From Balanoglossus misakiensis (taxonomy: Eukaryota > Hemichordata), in contig CM082595.2 of assembly GCA_040954595.2 (NCBI GenBank), positions 9,424,001-9,488,000 of the forward strand: a stretch of DNA of 64,000 nucleotides, written 5' to 3'. Made by a program: the position numbers and the translations under genes. Below the pieces are notes generated by a model. That model saw only the letters and a program-made list of their open reading frames with translations, was not told the DNA's origin and did no database searches. Shown here one piece after another: positions 1 to 14,575 of the stretch. Within the stretch, counting starts at the first letter, position 1. Every line of letters begins with the position of its first letter.

Positions 1-2639
1 AAAAAGACGGGTGAAAATCATCTAAAAATGACAAATTTTCGACTTTGCAAAATCTCAAAATTTCGTTGATTTTTGAAAAAAATCATGGGGGAAAATCATC
101 AAAAATGACAAATTTACGACTACAAAATCTCAAAATTACGTCGATTTGTGAAAAAAAATCATGGGTGAAAATCACCAAAAAATGACAAATTTTTGACTTT
201 GCACAATCTCAAAATTTCGTCAATTTTGAAAAAAATCATGGGTGAAAATCATCAAAAAATGACAAATTTTCGACTTTGCAAAATCTGAAAATTTCATCGA
301 TTTTTGATAAAATCATGGGTGAAAATCATGAAAAAATGACAAATTTTCGACTTTGCAAAATCTCAAAATTTCGTCGATTTTTGAAAAAAATCATGGGTGA
401 AAATCATCAAAAAATGACAAATTTTCGACTTTGCAAAATCTCAAAATTTCGTCGATTTTTGAAGAAAATCATGGGTGAAAATCATCAAAAAATGACAAAT
501 TTTCGACTTTGCAAAATCTCAAAATTTCGTCGATTTTTGAAAAAAATCATGGGTGAAAATCATCAAAAAATGACACATTTTCGACTTTGCAAAATCTCAA
601 AATTTGGTCGATTTTTGAAAAAAAATCATGGGTGAAAATCATCAAAAAATGACAAATTTTCGTCTTTGCAAAATCTCAAAATTTCGTCTATTTTTGAAAA
701 TAAATCATGGGGGAAAATCATCAAAAAATGACACATTTTCGTCGACTTTGCAAAATCTCAAAATTTCGTCGATTTTTGAAAAAAATCATGGGGGAAAATC
801 ATCAAAAAATAACAAATTTTCGACTTTGCAAAATCTCAAAATTTCGTCCATTTTTGAAAAAAATCATGGGTAAAAATCATCAAAAAATGACAAATTTTCG
901 TCTTTGCAAAATCTCACAATTTCATCAATTTTGAAAAAAAACATGGGTGAAAATCATCAAAAAATGACAAATTTTCGACTTTGCAAAATCTCAACATTTC
1001 GTCAATTTTTGAAAAAAAACATGGGTGAAAATCATCAAAAAATGACAAATTTTCGACTTTGCAAAATCTTAAAATTTCGTCGATTTTTGAAAAAAAATCA
1101 TGGGTGAAAATCATCAAAAAATGACACATTTTCGACTTTGCAATATCTAAACATTTCGTCGATTTTTGAAAAAAAATCATGGGTAAAAATCATCAAAAAA
1201 TGACAAATTTTCGACTTTGCAAAATATCAAAATTTCGTCGATTTTGAAAAAAACCATTGGGGGAAGATCATCAAAAAATGACAAATTATCGACTTTGCAA
1301 AATCTCAAAATTTCGTCCATTTTAAAAAAAAAACATGGGGGAAAATCATCAAAAAATGACAAATTATCGACTTTGTAAAATCTCACAATTTCGTCGATTT
1401 TTGAAAAAAATCATGGTTGAAAATCATCAAAAAATGACAAAATTTTCGACTTTGTAAAATCACAAAATTTCGTCAATTTTGAAAAAAATCATAGGTTCGC
1501 CGATTTTTTAAAAAAAAACATGGATGAAAATCATCAAAAAATGACAAATTTTCGACTTTGCAAAATCTCAAAATTTCATCAATTTTTGAAAAAATCATGG
1601 GTGAAAATCATCAAAAAATGACAAAATTTTCGACTTTGCAAAATCTCAAAATTTCGTCGATTTTTGAAAAAAAATCATGGTTGAAAATCATCAAAAAATG
1701 ACAAAATTTTCGATTTTGCAAAATCACACAATTTCGTCGATTTTGAAAAAAATCATAGGTTCGTCGATTTTTTAAAAAAAAACATGGTTGAAAATCATCA
1801 AAAAATGACAAATTTTCGACTTTGCAAAATCTCAACATTTCGTCAATTTTTGAAAAATAACATGGGTGAAAATCATCAAAAAATGACAAATTTTCGACTT
1901 TGCAAAATCTTAAAATTTCGTCGATTTTTGAAAAAAAATCATGGGTGAAAATCATCAAAAAATGACACATTTTCGACTTTGCAATATCTAAAAATTTCGT
2001 CGATTTTTGAAAAAAAATCATGGGTAAAAATCATCAAAAAATGACAAATTTTCGACTTTGCAAAATCTCAAAATTTCGTCCATTTTAAAAAAAAAACATG
2101 GGGGAAAATCATCAAAAAATGACAAATTATCGACTTTGTAAAATCTCACAATTTCGTCGATTTTTGAAAAAAATCATGGTTGAAAATCATCAAAAAATGA
2201 CAAAATTTTCGACTTTGTAAAATCACAAAATTTCGTCAATTTTGAAAAAAATCATAGGTTCGCCGATTTTTTAAAAAAAAACATGGATGAAAATCATCAA
2301 AAAATGACAAATTTTCGACTTTGCAAAATCTCAAAATTTCATCAATTTTTGAAAAAATCATGGGTGAAAATCATCAAAAAATGACAAAATTTTCGACTTT
2401 GCAAAATCTCAAAATTTCGTCGATTTTTGAAAAAAAATCATGGTTGAAAATCATCAAAAAATGACAAAATTTTCGAGTTTGCAAAATCACACAATTTCGT
2501 CGATTTTGAAAAAAATCATAGGTTCGTCGATTTTTTAAAAAAAAACATGGGTGAAAATCATCAAAAAATGACAAATTTTCGACTTTGCAAAATCTCAACA
2601 TTTCGTCAATTTTTGAAAAAAAACGGGTGAAAATCATCA

Positions 2640-5600
2640 AAAAATGACAAATTTTCGACTTTGCAAAATCTTAAAATTTCGTCGATTTTTGAAAAAAAAT
2701 CATGGGTGAAAATCATCAAAAAATGACACATTTTCGACTTTGCAATATCTAAAAATTTCGTCGATTTTTGAAAAAAAATCATGGGTAAAAATCATCAAAA
2801 AATGACAAATTTTCGACTTTGCAAAATCTCAAAATTTCGTCGATTTTTAAAAAAACCATTGGGGGAAGATCATCAAAAAATGACAAATTATCGACTTTGC
2901 AAAATCTCAAAATTTCGTCCATTTTAAAAAAAAAACATGGGGGAAAATCATCAAAAAATGACAAATTATCGACTTTGCAAAATCTCACAATTTCGTCGAT
3001 TTTTGAAAAAAATCATGGGTGAAAATCATCAAAAAATGACACATTTTCGACTTTGCAAAATCTCAACATTTCGTCGATTTTTGAAAAAAATCATGGGTGA
3101 AAATCATCAAAAAATGACAAATTTTCGTCTTTGCAAAATCTCAAATTTTCGTCGATTTTTGAAAAAAATCATGGTTGAAAATCATCAAAAAATGACAAAA
3201 TTTTCGACTTTGTAAAATCACAAAATTTCGTCAATTTTGAAAAAAATCATAGGTTCGCCGATTTTTTTAAAAAAAACATGGATGAAAATCATCAAAAAAT
3301 GACAAATTTTCGACTTTGCAAAATCTCAAAATTTCATCAATTTTTGAAAAAATCATGGGTGAAAATCATCAAAAAATGACAAAATTTTCGACTTTGCAAA
3401 ATCTCAAAATTTCATCGATTTTTGAAAAAAAATCATGGTTGAAAATCATCAAAAAATGACAAAATTTTCGATTTTGCAAAATCACACAATTTCGTCGATT
3501 TTGAAAAAAATCATAGGTTCGTCGATTTTTTAAAAAAAAACATGGTTGAAAATCATCAAAAAATGACAAATTTTCGACTTTGCAAAATCTCAACATTTCG
3601 TCAATTTTTGAAAAATAACATGGGTGAAAATCATCAAAAAATGACAAATTTTCGACTTTGCAAAATCTTAAAATTTCGTCGATTTTTGAAAAAAAATCAT
3701 GGGTGAAAATCATCAAAAAATGACACATTTTCGACTTTGCAATATCTAAAAATTTCGTCGATTTTTGAAAAAAAATCATGGGTAAAAATCATCAAAAAAT
3801 GACAAATTTTCGACTTTGCAAAATCTCAAAATTTCGTCGATTTTGAAAAAAACCATTGGGGGAAGATCATCAAAAAATGACAAAATATCGACTTTGCAAA
3901 ATCTCAAAATTTCGTCCATTTTAAAAAAAAAACATGGGGGAAAATCATCAAAAAATGACAAATTATCGACTTTGCAAAATCTCACAATTTCGTCGATTTT
4001 TGAAAAAAATCATGGGTGAAAATCATCAAAAAATGACAAATTTTCGACTTTGCAAAATCTCAACATTTCGTCGATTTTTGAAAAAAATCATGGGTGAAAA
4101 TCATCAAAAAATGACAAATTTTCGTCTTTGCAAAATCTCAAATTTTCGTCGATTTTTGAAAAAAAATCATGGTTGAAAATCATCAAAAAATGACAAAATT
4201 TTCGACTTTGTAAAATCACAAAATTTCGTCAATTTTGAAAAAAATCATAGGTTCGCCGATTTTTTAAAAAAAAACATGGATGAAAATCATCAAAAAATGA
4301 CAAATTTTCGACTTTGCAAAATCTCAAAATTTCATCAATTTTTGAAAAAATCATGGGTGAAAATCATCAAAAAATGACAAAATTTTCGACTTTGCAAAAT
4401 CTTAAAATTTCGTCGATTTTTGAAAAAAAATCATGGGTGAAAATCATCAAAAAATGACACATTTTCGACTTTGCAATATCTAAAAATTTCGTCGATTTTT
4501 GAAAAAAAATCATGGGTAAAAATCATCAAAAAATGACAAATTTTCGACTTTGCAAAATCTCAAAATTTCGTCGATTTTTAAAAAAACCATTGGGGGAAGA
4601 TCATCAAAAAATGACAAATTATCGACTTTGCAAAATCTCAAAATTTCGTCCATTTTAAAAAAAAAACATGGGGGAAAATCATCAAAAAATGACAAATTAT
4701 CGACTTTGCAAAATCTCACAATTTCGTCGATTTTTGAAAAAAATCATGGGTGAAAATCATCAAAAAATGACACATTTTCGACTTTGCAAAATCTCAACAT
4801 TTCGTCGATTTTTGAAAAAAATCATGGGTGAAAATCATCAAAAAATGACAAATTTTCGTCTTTGCAAAATCTCAAATTTTCGTCGATTTTTGAAAAAAAA
4901 TCATGGTTGAAAATCATCAAAAAATGACAAAATTTTCGACTTTGTAAAATCACAAAATTTCGTCAATTTTGAAAAAAATCATAGGTTCGCCGATTTTTTT
5001 AAAAAAAACATGGATGAAAATCATCAAAAAATGACAAATTTTCGACTTTGCAAAATCTCAAAATTTCATCAATTTTTGAAAAAATCATGGGTGAAAATCA
5101 TCAAAAAATGACAAAATTTTCGACTTTGCAAAATCTCAAAATTTCATCGATTTTTGAAAAAAAATCATGGTTGAAAATCATCAAAAAATGACAAAATTTT
5201 CGATTTTGCAAAATCACACAATTTCGTCGATTTTGAAAAAAATCATAGGTTCGTCGATTTTTTAAAAAAAAACATGGTTGAAAATCATCAAAAAATGACA
5301 AATTTTCGACTTTGCAAAATCTCAACATTTCGTCAATTTTTGAAAAATAACATGGGTGAAAATCATCAAAAAATGACAAATTTTCGACTTTGCAAAATCT
5401 TAAAATTTCGTCGATTTTTGAAAAAAAATCATGGGTGAAAATCATCAAAAAATGACACATTTTCGACTTTGCAATATCTAAAAATTTCGTCGATTTTTGA
5501 AAAAAAATCATGGGTAAAAATCATCAAAAAATGACAAATTTTCGACTTTGCAAAATCTCAAAATTTCGTCGATTTTGAAAAAAACCATTGGGGGAAGATC

Positions 5601-6102
5601 ATCAAAAAATGACAAAATATCGACTTTGCAAAATCTCAAAATTTCGTCCATTTTAAAAAAAAAACATGGGGGAAAATCATCAAAAAATGACAAATTATCG
5701 ACTTTGCAAAATCTCACAATTTCGTCGATTTTTGAAAAAAATCATGGGTGAAAATCATCAAAAAATGACAAATTTTCGACTTTGCAAAATCTCAACATTT
5801 CGTCGATTTTTGAAAAAAATCATGGGTGAAAATCATCAAAAAATGACAAATTTTCGTCTTTGCAAAATCTCAAATTTTCGTCGATTTTTGAAAAAAAATC
5901 ATGGTTGAAAATCATCAAAAAATGACAAAATTTTCGACTTTGTAAAATCACAAAATTTCGTCAATTTTGAAAAAAATCATAGGTTCGCCGATTTTTTAAA
6001 AAAAAACATGGATGAAAATCATCAAAAAATGACAAATTTTCGACTTTGCAAAATCTCAAAATTTCATCAATTTTTGAAAAAATCATGGGTGAAAATCATC
6101 AA
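2640..6102 (+). repeat. Higher-order satellite repeat, period about 1732 bp (2 units)
   Basis: Within the 78-bp array, the series of variant monomers from about 2640 to 4370 recurs 1731-1732 bp later. The run at 3369-3985 reappears at 5101-5717, and the run at 2779-3022 reappears at 4510-4753. The period holds about 22 monomer equivalents including 108-bp variants. A related partial copy starts near 1611, offset by 1758 bp. Unit edges are approximate because I matched monomer variants by eye. Confidence 0.8.
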
Positions 6103-6384
6103 AAAATGACAAAATTTTCGACTTTGCAAAATCTCAACATTTCGTCGATTTTTGAAAAAAAATCATGGGTGAAAATCATCAAAAAATGACAAATTTTCGA
6201 CTTTGCAAAATCTCGAAATTTCGTCAATTTTTGAAAAAAATCATGGGTGAAAATCATCAAAAAATTACAAATTTTCGACTTTGCAAAATCTCAAAATTTC
6301 GTCGATTTTGAAAAATATCATAGGTTCGTCGATTTTTAAAAAAAAAACAAGGGTGAAAATCATCAAAAAATGACAAATTTTTGA

Positions 6385-8112
6385 CTTTGCAAAATCTCAA
6401 CATTTCGTCGATTTTGAAAAAAACCATTGGGGGAAGATCATCAAAAAATGACAAAATATCGACTTTGCAAAATCTCAAAATTTCGTCCATTTTAAAAAAA
6501 AAACATGGGGGAAAATCATCAAAAAATGACAAATTATCGACTTTGCAAAATCTCACAATTTCGTCGATTTTTGAAAAAAATCATGGGTGAAAATCATCAA
6601 AAAATGACAAATTTTCGACTTTGCAAAATCTCAACATTTCGTCGATTTTTGAAAAAAATCATGGGTGAAAATCATCAAAAAATGACAAATTTTCGTCTTT
6701 GCAAAATCTCAAATTTTCGTCGATTTTTGAAAAAAAATCATGGTTGAAAATCATCAAAAAATGACAAAATTTTCGACTTTGTAAAATCACAAAATTTCGT
6801 CAATTTTGAAAAAAATCATAGGTTCGCCGATTTTTAAAAAAAAAACATGGATGAAAATCATCAAAAAATGACAAATTTTCGACTTTGCAAAATCTCAAAA
6901 TTTCATCAATTTTTGAAAAAATCATGGGTGAAAATCATCAAAAAATGACAAAATTTTCGACTTTGCAAAATCTCAACATTTCGTCGATTTTGAAAAAAAC
7001 CATTGGGGGAAGATCATCAAAAAATGACAAAATATCGACTTTGCAAAATCTCAAAATTTCGTCCATTTTAAAAAAAAAACATGGGGGAAAATCATCAAAA
7101 AATGACAAATTATCGACTTTGCAAAATCTCACAATTTCGTCGATTTTTGAAAAAAATCATGGGTGAAAATCATCAAAAAATGACAAATTTTCGACTTTGC
7201 AAAATCTCAACATTTCGTCGATTTTTGAAAAAAATCATGGGTGAAAATCATCAAAAAATGACAAATTTTCGTCTTTGCAAAATCTCAAATTTTCGTCGAT
7301 TTTTGAAAAAAAATCATGGTTGAAAATCATCAAAAAATGACAAAATTTTCGACTTTGTAAAATCACAAAATTTCGTCAATTTTGAAAAAAATCATAGGTT
7401 CGCCGATTTTTTAAAAAAAAACATGGATGAAAATCATCAAAAAATGACAAATTTTCGACTTTGCAAAATCTCAAAATTTCATCAATTTTTGAAAAAATCA
7501 TGGGTGAAAATCATCAAAAAATGACAAAATTTTCGACTTTGCAAAATCTCAACATTTCGTCGATTTTGAAAAAAACCATTGGGGGAAGATCATCAAAAAA
7601 TGACAAAATATCGACTTTGCAAAATCTCAAAATTTCGTCCATTTTAAAAAAAAAACATGGGGGAAAATCATCAAAAAATGACAAATTATCGACTTTGCAA
7701 AATCTCACAATTTCGTCGATTTTTGAAAAAAATCATGGGTGAAAATCATCAAAAAATGACAAATTTTCGACTTTGCAAAATCTCAACATTTCGTCGATTT
7801 TTGAAAAAAATCATGGGTGAAAATCATCAAAAAATGACAAATTTTCGTCTTTGCAAAATCTCAAATTTTCGTCGATTTTTGAAAAAAAATCATGGTTGAA
7901 AATCATCAAAAAATGACAAAATTTTCGACTTTGTAAAATCACAAAATTTCGTCAATTTTGAAAAAAATCATAGGTTCGCCGATTTTTTAAAAAAAAACAT
8001 GGATGAAAATCATCAAAAAATGACAAATTTTCGACTTTGCAAAATCTCAAAATTTCATCAATTTTTGAAAAAATCATGGGTGAAAATCATCAAAAAATGA
8101 CAAAATTTTCGA
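6385..8112 (+). repeat. Higher-order satellite repeat, 576 bp (3 units)
   Basis: Three consecutive, essentially identical 576-bp units start at about 6385, 6961 and 7537. Landmarks at 6505, 7081 and 7657 show the same order of variants. The length equals six 78-bp monomers plus one 108-bp variant monomer. The third unit loses similarity near 8113, where the gattttgaaaaaaacc variant is replaced by a standard monomer. This is the clearest short higher-order repeat in the array. Confidence 0.88.
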
Positions 8113-9379
8113 CTTTGCAAAATCTCAACATTTCGTCGATTTTTGAAAAAAAATCATGGGTGAAAATCATCAAAAAATGACAAATTTTCGACTTTGCAAA
8201 ATCTCGAAATTTCGTCAATTTTTGAAAAAAATCATGGGTGAAAATCATCAAAAAATGACAAATTTTCGACTTTGCAAAATCTCAACATTTCGTCGATTTT
8301 TGAAAAAAATCATGGGTGAAAATCATCAAAAAATGACAAATTTTCGACTTTGCAAAATCTCAAAATTTCGTCGATTTTTGAAAAAAATCATGGGTGAAAA
8401 TCATCAAAAAATGACAAATTTTCGACTTTGCAAAATCTCAACATTTCGTCGATTTTTGAAAAAAATCATGGGTGAAAATCATCAAAAAATGACAAATTTT
8501 CGACTTTGCAAAATCTCAACATTTCGTCAATTTTTGAAAACAATCATGGGTGAAAATCATCAAAAAATGACAAATTTTCGACTTTGCAAAATCTCAACAT
8601 TTCGTCGATTTTTGAAAAAAATCATGGGTGAAAATCATCAAAAATTGACAAATTTTCGACTTTGCAAAATCTCAAAATTTCGTCAATTTTTGAAAAAATC
8701 ATGGGTGAAAATCATCAAAAAATGACAAAATTTTCGACTTTGCAAAATCTCAAAATTTCGTCGATTTTGAAAAAAATCATAGGTTCGTCGATTTTTAAAA
8801 AAAAAACATGGGTGAAAATCATCAAAAAATGACAAATTTTTGACTTTGCAAAATCTCACAATTTCGTCGATTTTTGAAAAAAATTATGGGTGAAAATCAT
8901 CAAAAAATGACAAATTTTCGACTTTGCAAAATCTCAAAATTTCGTCCATTTTAAAAAAAAAAACATGGGGGAAAATCATCAAAAAATGACAAATTTTCGA
9001 CTTTGCAAAATCTCAAAATTTCGTCGATTTTGAAAAAAACCATTGGGGGAAAATCATCAAAAAATGACAAATTATCGACTTTGCAAAATCTCACAATTTC
9101 GTCGATTTTTGAAAAAAATCATGGGTGAAAATCATCAAAAAATAACAAATTTTCGACTTTGCAAAATCTCAACATTTCGTCGATTTTTGAAAAAAATCAT
9201 GGGTGAAAATCATCAAAAAATGACAAATTTTCGACTTTGCAAAATCTCAAAATTTCGTCAATTTTTGAAAAAATCATGTGTGAAAATCATTAAAAAATGA
9301 CAAATTTTCGTCTATGCAAAATCTCAAAATTTCGTCGATTTTTGAAAAAAAATCATGGGTGAAAATCATCAAAAAATGA

Positions 9380-11960
9380 CAAAATTTTCGACTTTGTAAA
9401 ATCACAAAATTTCGTCGATTTTGAAAAAAATCATAGGTTCGTCGATTTTAAAAAAAAAAACATGGGTGAAAATCATCAAAAAATGACAAATTTTCGACTT
9501 TGCAAAATCTCACAATTTCGTCGATTTTTGAAAAAAATCATGGGAGAAAATCATCAAAAAATGACAAATTTTCGACTTTGCAAAATCTCAACATTTCGTC
9601 GATTTTTGAAAAAAATCATGGGTGAAGATCATCAAAAAATGACAAATTTTCGACTTTGCAAAATCTCAACATTTCGTCGATTTTTGAAAAAAATCATGGG
9701 TGAAAATCATCAAAAAATGACAAATTTTCGACTTTGCAAAATCTCAAAATTTCGTCAATTTTTGAAAAAATCATGGGTGAAAATCATCAAAATCATGGGT
9801 GAAAATCATCAAAAAATGACAAATTTTCGTCTATGCAAAATCTCAAATTTTCGTCGATTTTTGAAAAAAAATCATGGTTGAAAATCATCAAAAAATGACA
9901 AAATTTTCGATTTTGTAAAATCACAAAATTTCGTCGATTTTGAAAAAAATCATAGGTTCGTCGATTTTTAAAAAAAAAACATGGGTGAAAATCATCAAAA
10001 AATGACAAATTTTCGACTTTGCAAAATCTCACAATTTCGTCGATTTTAGAAAAAAATCATGGGAGAAAATCATCAAAAAATGACAAATTTTCGACTTTGC
10101 AAAATCTCAAAATTTCGTCAATTTTTGAAAAAATCATGGGTGAAAATCATCAAAAAATGACAAAATTTTCGACTTTGCAAAATCTCAACATTTCGTCGAT
10201 TTTTGAAAAAAATCATGGGTGAAAATCATCAAAAAATGACAAATTTTCGACTTTGCAAAATCTCAACATTTCGTCGATTTTTGAAAAAAATCATGGGTGA
10301 AAATCATCAAAAAATGACAAATTTTCGACTTTGCAAAATCTCAACATTTCGTCAATTTTTGAAAACAATCATGGGTGAAAATCATCAAAAAATGACAAAT
10401 TTTCGACTTTGCAAAATCTCAACATTTCGTCGATTTTTGAAAAAAATCATGGGTGAAAATCATCAAAAAATGACAAATTTTCGACTTTGCAAAATCTCAA
10501 AATTTCGTCAATTTTTGAAAAAATCATGGGTGAAAATCATCAAAAAATGACAAAATTTTCGACTTTGCAAAATCTCAAAATTTCGTCGATTTTGAAAAAA
10601 ATCATAGGTTCGTCGATTTTTAAAAAAAAAACATGGGTGAAAATCATCAAAAAATGACAAATTTTTGACTTTGCAAAATCTCACAATTTCGTCGATTTTT
10701 GAAAAAAATTATGGGTGAAAATCATCAAAAAATGACAAATTTTCGACTTTGCAAAATCTCAAAATTTCGTCCATTTTAAAAAAAAAACATGGGGGAAAAT
10801 CATCAAAAAATGACAAATTTTCGACTTTGCAAAATCTCAAAATTTCGTCGATTTTGAAAAAAACCATTGGGGGAAAATCATCAAAAAATGACAAATTATC
10901 GACTTTGCAAAATCTCACAATTTCGTCGATTTTTGAAAAAAATCATGGGTGAAAATCATCAAAAAATAACAAATTTTCGACTTTGCAAAATCTCACAATT
11001 TCGTCGATTTTTGAAAAAAATCATGGGTGAAAATCATCAAAAAATAACAAATTATCGACTTTGCAAAATCTCACAATTTCGTCGATTTTTGAAAAAAAAT
11101 CATGGGTGAAAATCATCAAAAAATGACAAAATTTTCGACTTTGTAAAATCACAAAATTTCGTCGATTTTGAAAAAAATCATAGGTTCGTCGATTTAAAAA
11201 AAAAAAACATGGGTGAAAATCATCAAAAAATGACAAATTTTCGACTTTGCAAAATCTCACAATTTCGTCGATTTTTGAAAAAAATCATGGGAGAAAATCA
11301 TCAAAAAATGACAAATTTTCGACTTTGCAAAATCTCAACATTTCGTCGATTTTTGAAAAAAATCATGGGTGAAGATCATCAAAAAATGACAAATTTTCGA
11401 CTTTGCAAAATCTCAACATTTCGTCGATTTTTGAAAAAAATCATGGGTGAAAATCATCAAAAAATGACAAATTTTCGACTTTGCAAAATCTCAAAATTTC
11501 GTCAATTTTTGAAAAAATCATGGGTGAAAATCATCAAAATCATGGGTGAAAATCATCAAAAAATGACAAATTTTCGTCTATGCAAAATCTCAAATTTTCG
11601 TCGATTTTTGAAAAAAAATCATGGTTGAAAATCATCAAAAAATGACAAAATTTTCGATTTTGTAAAATCACAAAATTTCGTCGATTTTGAAAAAAATCAT
11701 AGGTTCGTCGATTTTTAAAAAAAAAACATGGGTGAAAATCATCAAAAAATGACAAATTTTCGACTTTGCAAAATCTCACAATTTCGTCGATTTTAGAAAA
11801 AAATCATGGGAGAAAATCATCAAAAAATGACAAATTTTCGACTTTGCAAAATCTCAAAATTTCGTCAATTTTTGAAAAAATCATGGGTGAAAATCATCAA
11901 AAAATGACAAAATTTTCGACTTTGCAAAATCTCAAAATTTCGTCGATTTTGAAAAATATC
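9380..11960 (+). repeat. Higher-order satellite repeat, period about 1747 bp
   Basis: The variant series at 9462-10110 recurs at 11209-11857 with a constant 1747-bp offset. Both copies include an unusual short joint, atcatcaaaatcatgggtg (9783 and 11530 regions), that skips most of one monomer and so marks the unit well. The second unit is cut short near 11950, where a different series begins. Confidence 0.8.
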
Positions 11961-12139
11961 ATAGGTTCGTCGATTTTTTAAAAAAAAACATGGGTGAAAA
12001 TCATCAAAAAATGACAAATTTTTGACTTTGCAAAATCTCACAATTTCGTCGATCTTTGAAAAAAATCATGGGTGAAAATCATCAAAAAATGACAAATTTT
12101 CGACTTTGCAAAATCTCAAAATTTCGTCGATTTTGAAAA

Positions 12140-14575
12140 AAACCATTGGGGGAAAATCATCAAAAAATGACAAATTATCGACTTTGCAAAATCTCACAAT
12201 TTCGTCGATTTTTGAAAAAAATCATGGATGAAAATCATCAAAAAATTACAAATTTTCGACTTTGCAAAATCTCAACATTTCGTCGATTTTTGAAAAAAAA
12301 TCATGGGTGAAAATCATCAAAAAATGACAAATTTTCGACTTTGCAAAATCTCGAAATTTCGTCAATTTTTGAAAAAAATCATGGGTGAAAATCATCAAAA
12401 AATTACAAATTTTCGACTTTGCAAAATCTCAAAATTTCGTCGATTTTGAAAAATATCATAGGTTCGTCGATTTTTTAAAAAAAAACATGGGTGAAAATCA
12501 TCAAAAAATGACAAATTTTTGACTTTGCAAAATCTCACAATTTCATCGATTTTTGAAAAAAATCATGGGTGAAAATCATCAAAAAATGACAAATTTTCGA
12601 CTTTGCAAAATCTCAAAATTTCGTCGATTTTGAAAAAAACCATTGGGGGAAAATCATCAAAAAATGACAAATTATCGACTTTGCAAAATCTCACAATTTC
12701 GTCGATTTTTGAAAAAAAATCATGGGTGAAAATCATCAAAAAATTACAAATTTTCGTCTATGCAAAATCTCAAAATTTCGTAGATTTTTGAAAAAAATCA
12801 TCGGTGAAAATCATCAAAAAATGACAAATTTTGAAAAAAAACGGGTGAAAATCATCAAAAAATGACACATTTTCGACTTTGCAAAATCTCAAAATTTCGT
12901 CGATTTTTGAAAAAAATCACGGGTAAAAATCATCAAAAATGACAAATTTTCGTCTTTGCAAAATCTCAAATTTTCGTCGATTTTTGAAAAAAAATAGAAG
13001 TTGAAAATCATCAAAAAATGACAAAATTTTCGACTTTGTAAAATCACAAAATTTCGTCGATTTTTGAAAAAAATCATGGGTGAAAATCATCAAAAAATGA
13101 CAAATTTTCGACTTTGCAAAATCTCAACATTTCGTCGATTTTAGAAAAAAATCATGGGTGAAAATCATCAAAAAATGACAAATTTTCGACTTTGCAAAAT
13201 CTCACAATTTCGTCGATTTTTGAAAAAAATCATGGGAGAAAATCATCAAAAAATGACAAATTTTCGACTTTGCAAAATCTCAACATTTCGTCGATTTTTG
13301 AAAAAACATGGGTGAAAATCATCAAAAAATGACAAATTTTTGACTTTGCAAAATCTCACAATTTCGTCGATTTTTGAAAAAAATCATGGGTGAAAATCAT
13401 CAAAAAATGACAAAATTTTCGACTTTGCAAAATCTCAAAATTTCGTCGATTTTGAAAAATATCATAGGTTCGTCGATTTTTTAAAAAAAAACATGGGTGA
13501 AAATCATCAAAAAATGACAAATTTTCGACTTTGCAAAATATCAAAATTTCGTCGATTTTGAAAAAAACCATTGGGGGAAAATCATCAAAAAATGACAAAT
13601 TATCGACTTTGCAAAATCTCACAATTTCGTCGATTTTTGAAAAAAATCATGGATGAAAATCATCAAAAAATTACAAATTTTCGACTTTGCAAAATCTCAA
13701 CATTTCGTCGATTTTTGAAAAAAAATCATGGGTGAAAATCATCAAAAAATGACAAATTTTCGACTTTGCAAAATCTCGAAATTTCGTCAATTTTTGAAAA
13801 AAATCATGGGTGAAAATCATCAAAAAATTACAAATTTTCGACTTTGCAAAATCTCAAAATTTCGTCGATTTTGAAAAATATCATAGGTTCGTCGATTTTT
13901 TAAAAAAAAACATGGGTGAAAATCATCAAAAAATGACAAATTTTTGACTTTGCAAAATCTCACAATTTCATCGATTTTTGAAAAAAAATCATGGGTGAAA
14001 ATCATCAAAAAATGACAAATTTTCGACTTTGCAAAATCTCAAAATTTCGTCGATTTTGAAAAAAACCATTGGGGGAAAATCATCAAAAAATGACAAATTA
14101 TCGACTTTGCAAAATCTCACAATTTCGTCGATTTTTGAAAAAAAATCATGGGTGAAAATCATCAAAAAATTACAAATTTTCGTCTATGCAAAATCTCAAA
14201 ATTTCGTAGATTTTTGAAAAAAATCATCGGTGAAAATCATCAAAAAATGACAAATTTTGAAAAAAAACGGGTGAAAATCATCAAAAAATGACACATTTTC
14301 GACTTTGCAAAATCTCAAAATTTCGTCGATTTTTGAAAAAAATCACGGGTAAAAATCATCAAAAATGACAAATTTTCGTCTTTGCAAAATCTCAAATTTT
14401 CGTCGATTTTTGAAAAAAAATAGAAGTTGAAAATCATCAAAAAATGACAAAATTTTCGACTTTGTAAAATCACAAAATTTCGTCGATTTTTGAAAAAAAT
14501 CATGGGTGAAAATCATCAAAAAATGACAAATTTTCGACTTTGCAAAATCTCAACATTTCGTCGATTTTAGAAAAA
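12140..14575 (+). repeat. Higher-order satellite repeat, period 1426 bp
   Basis: The block from about 12140 recurs 1426 bp downstream. Matching landmarks are 12227/13653 (the ggatgaaaatc variant), 12603/14029, 12828/14254 (the shortened acggg monomer) and 12995/14421 (a rare aaaaaatagaagttg variant). Sharing such rare variants is good evidence for recent block amplification rather than monomer-by-monomer similarity. Confidence 0.8.
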
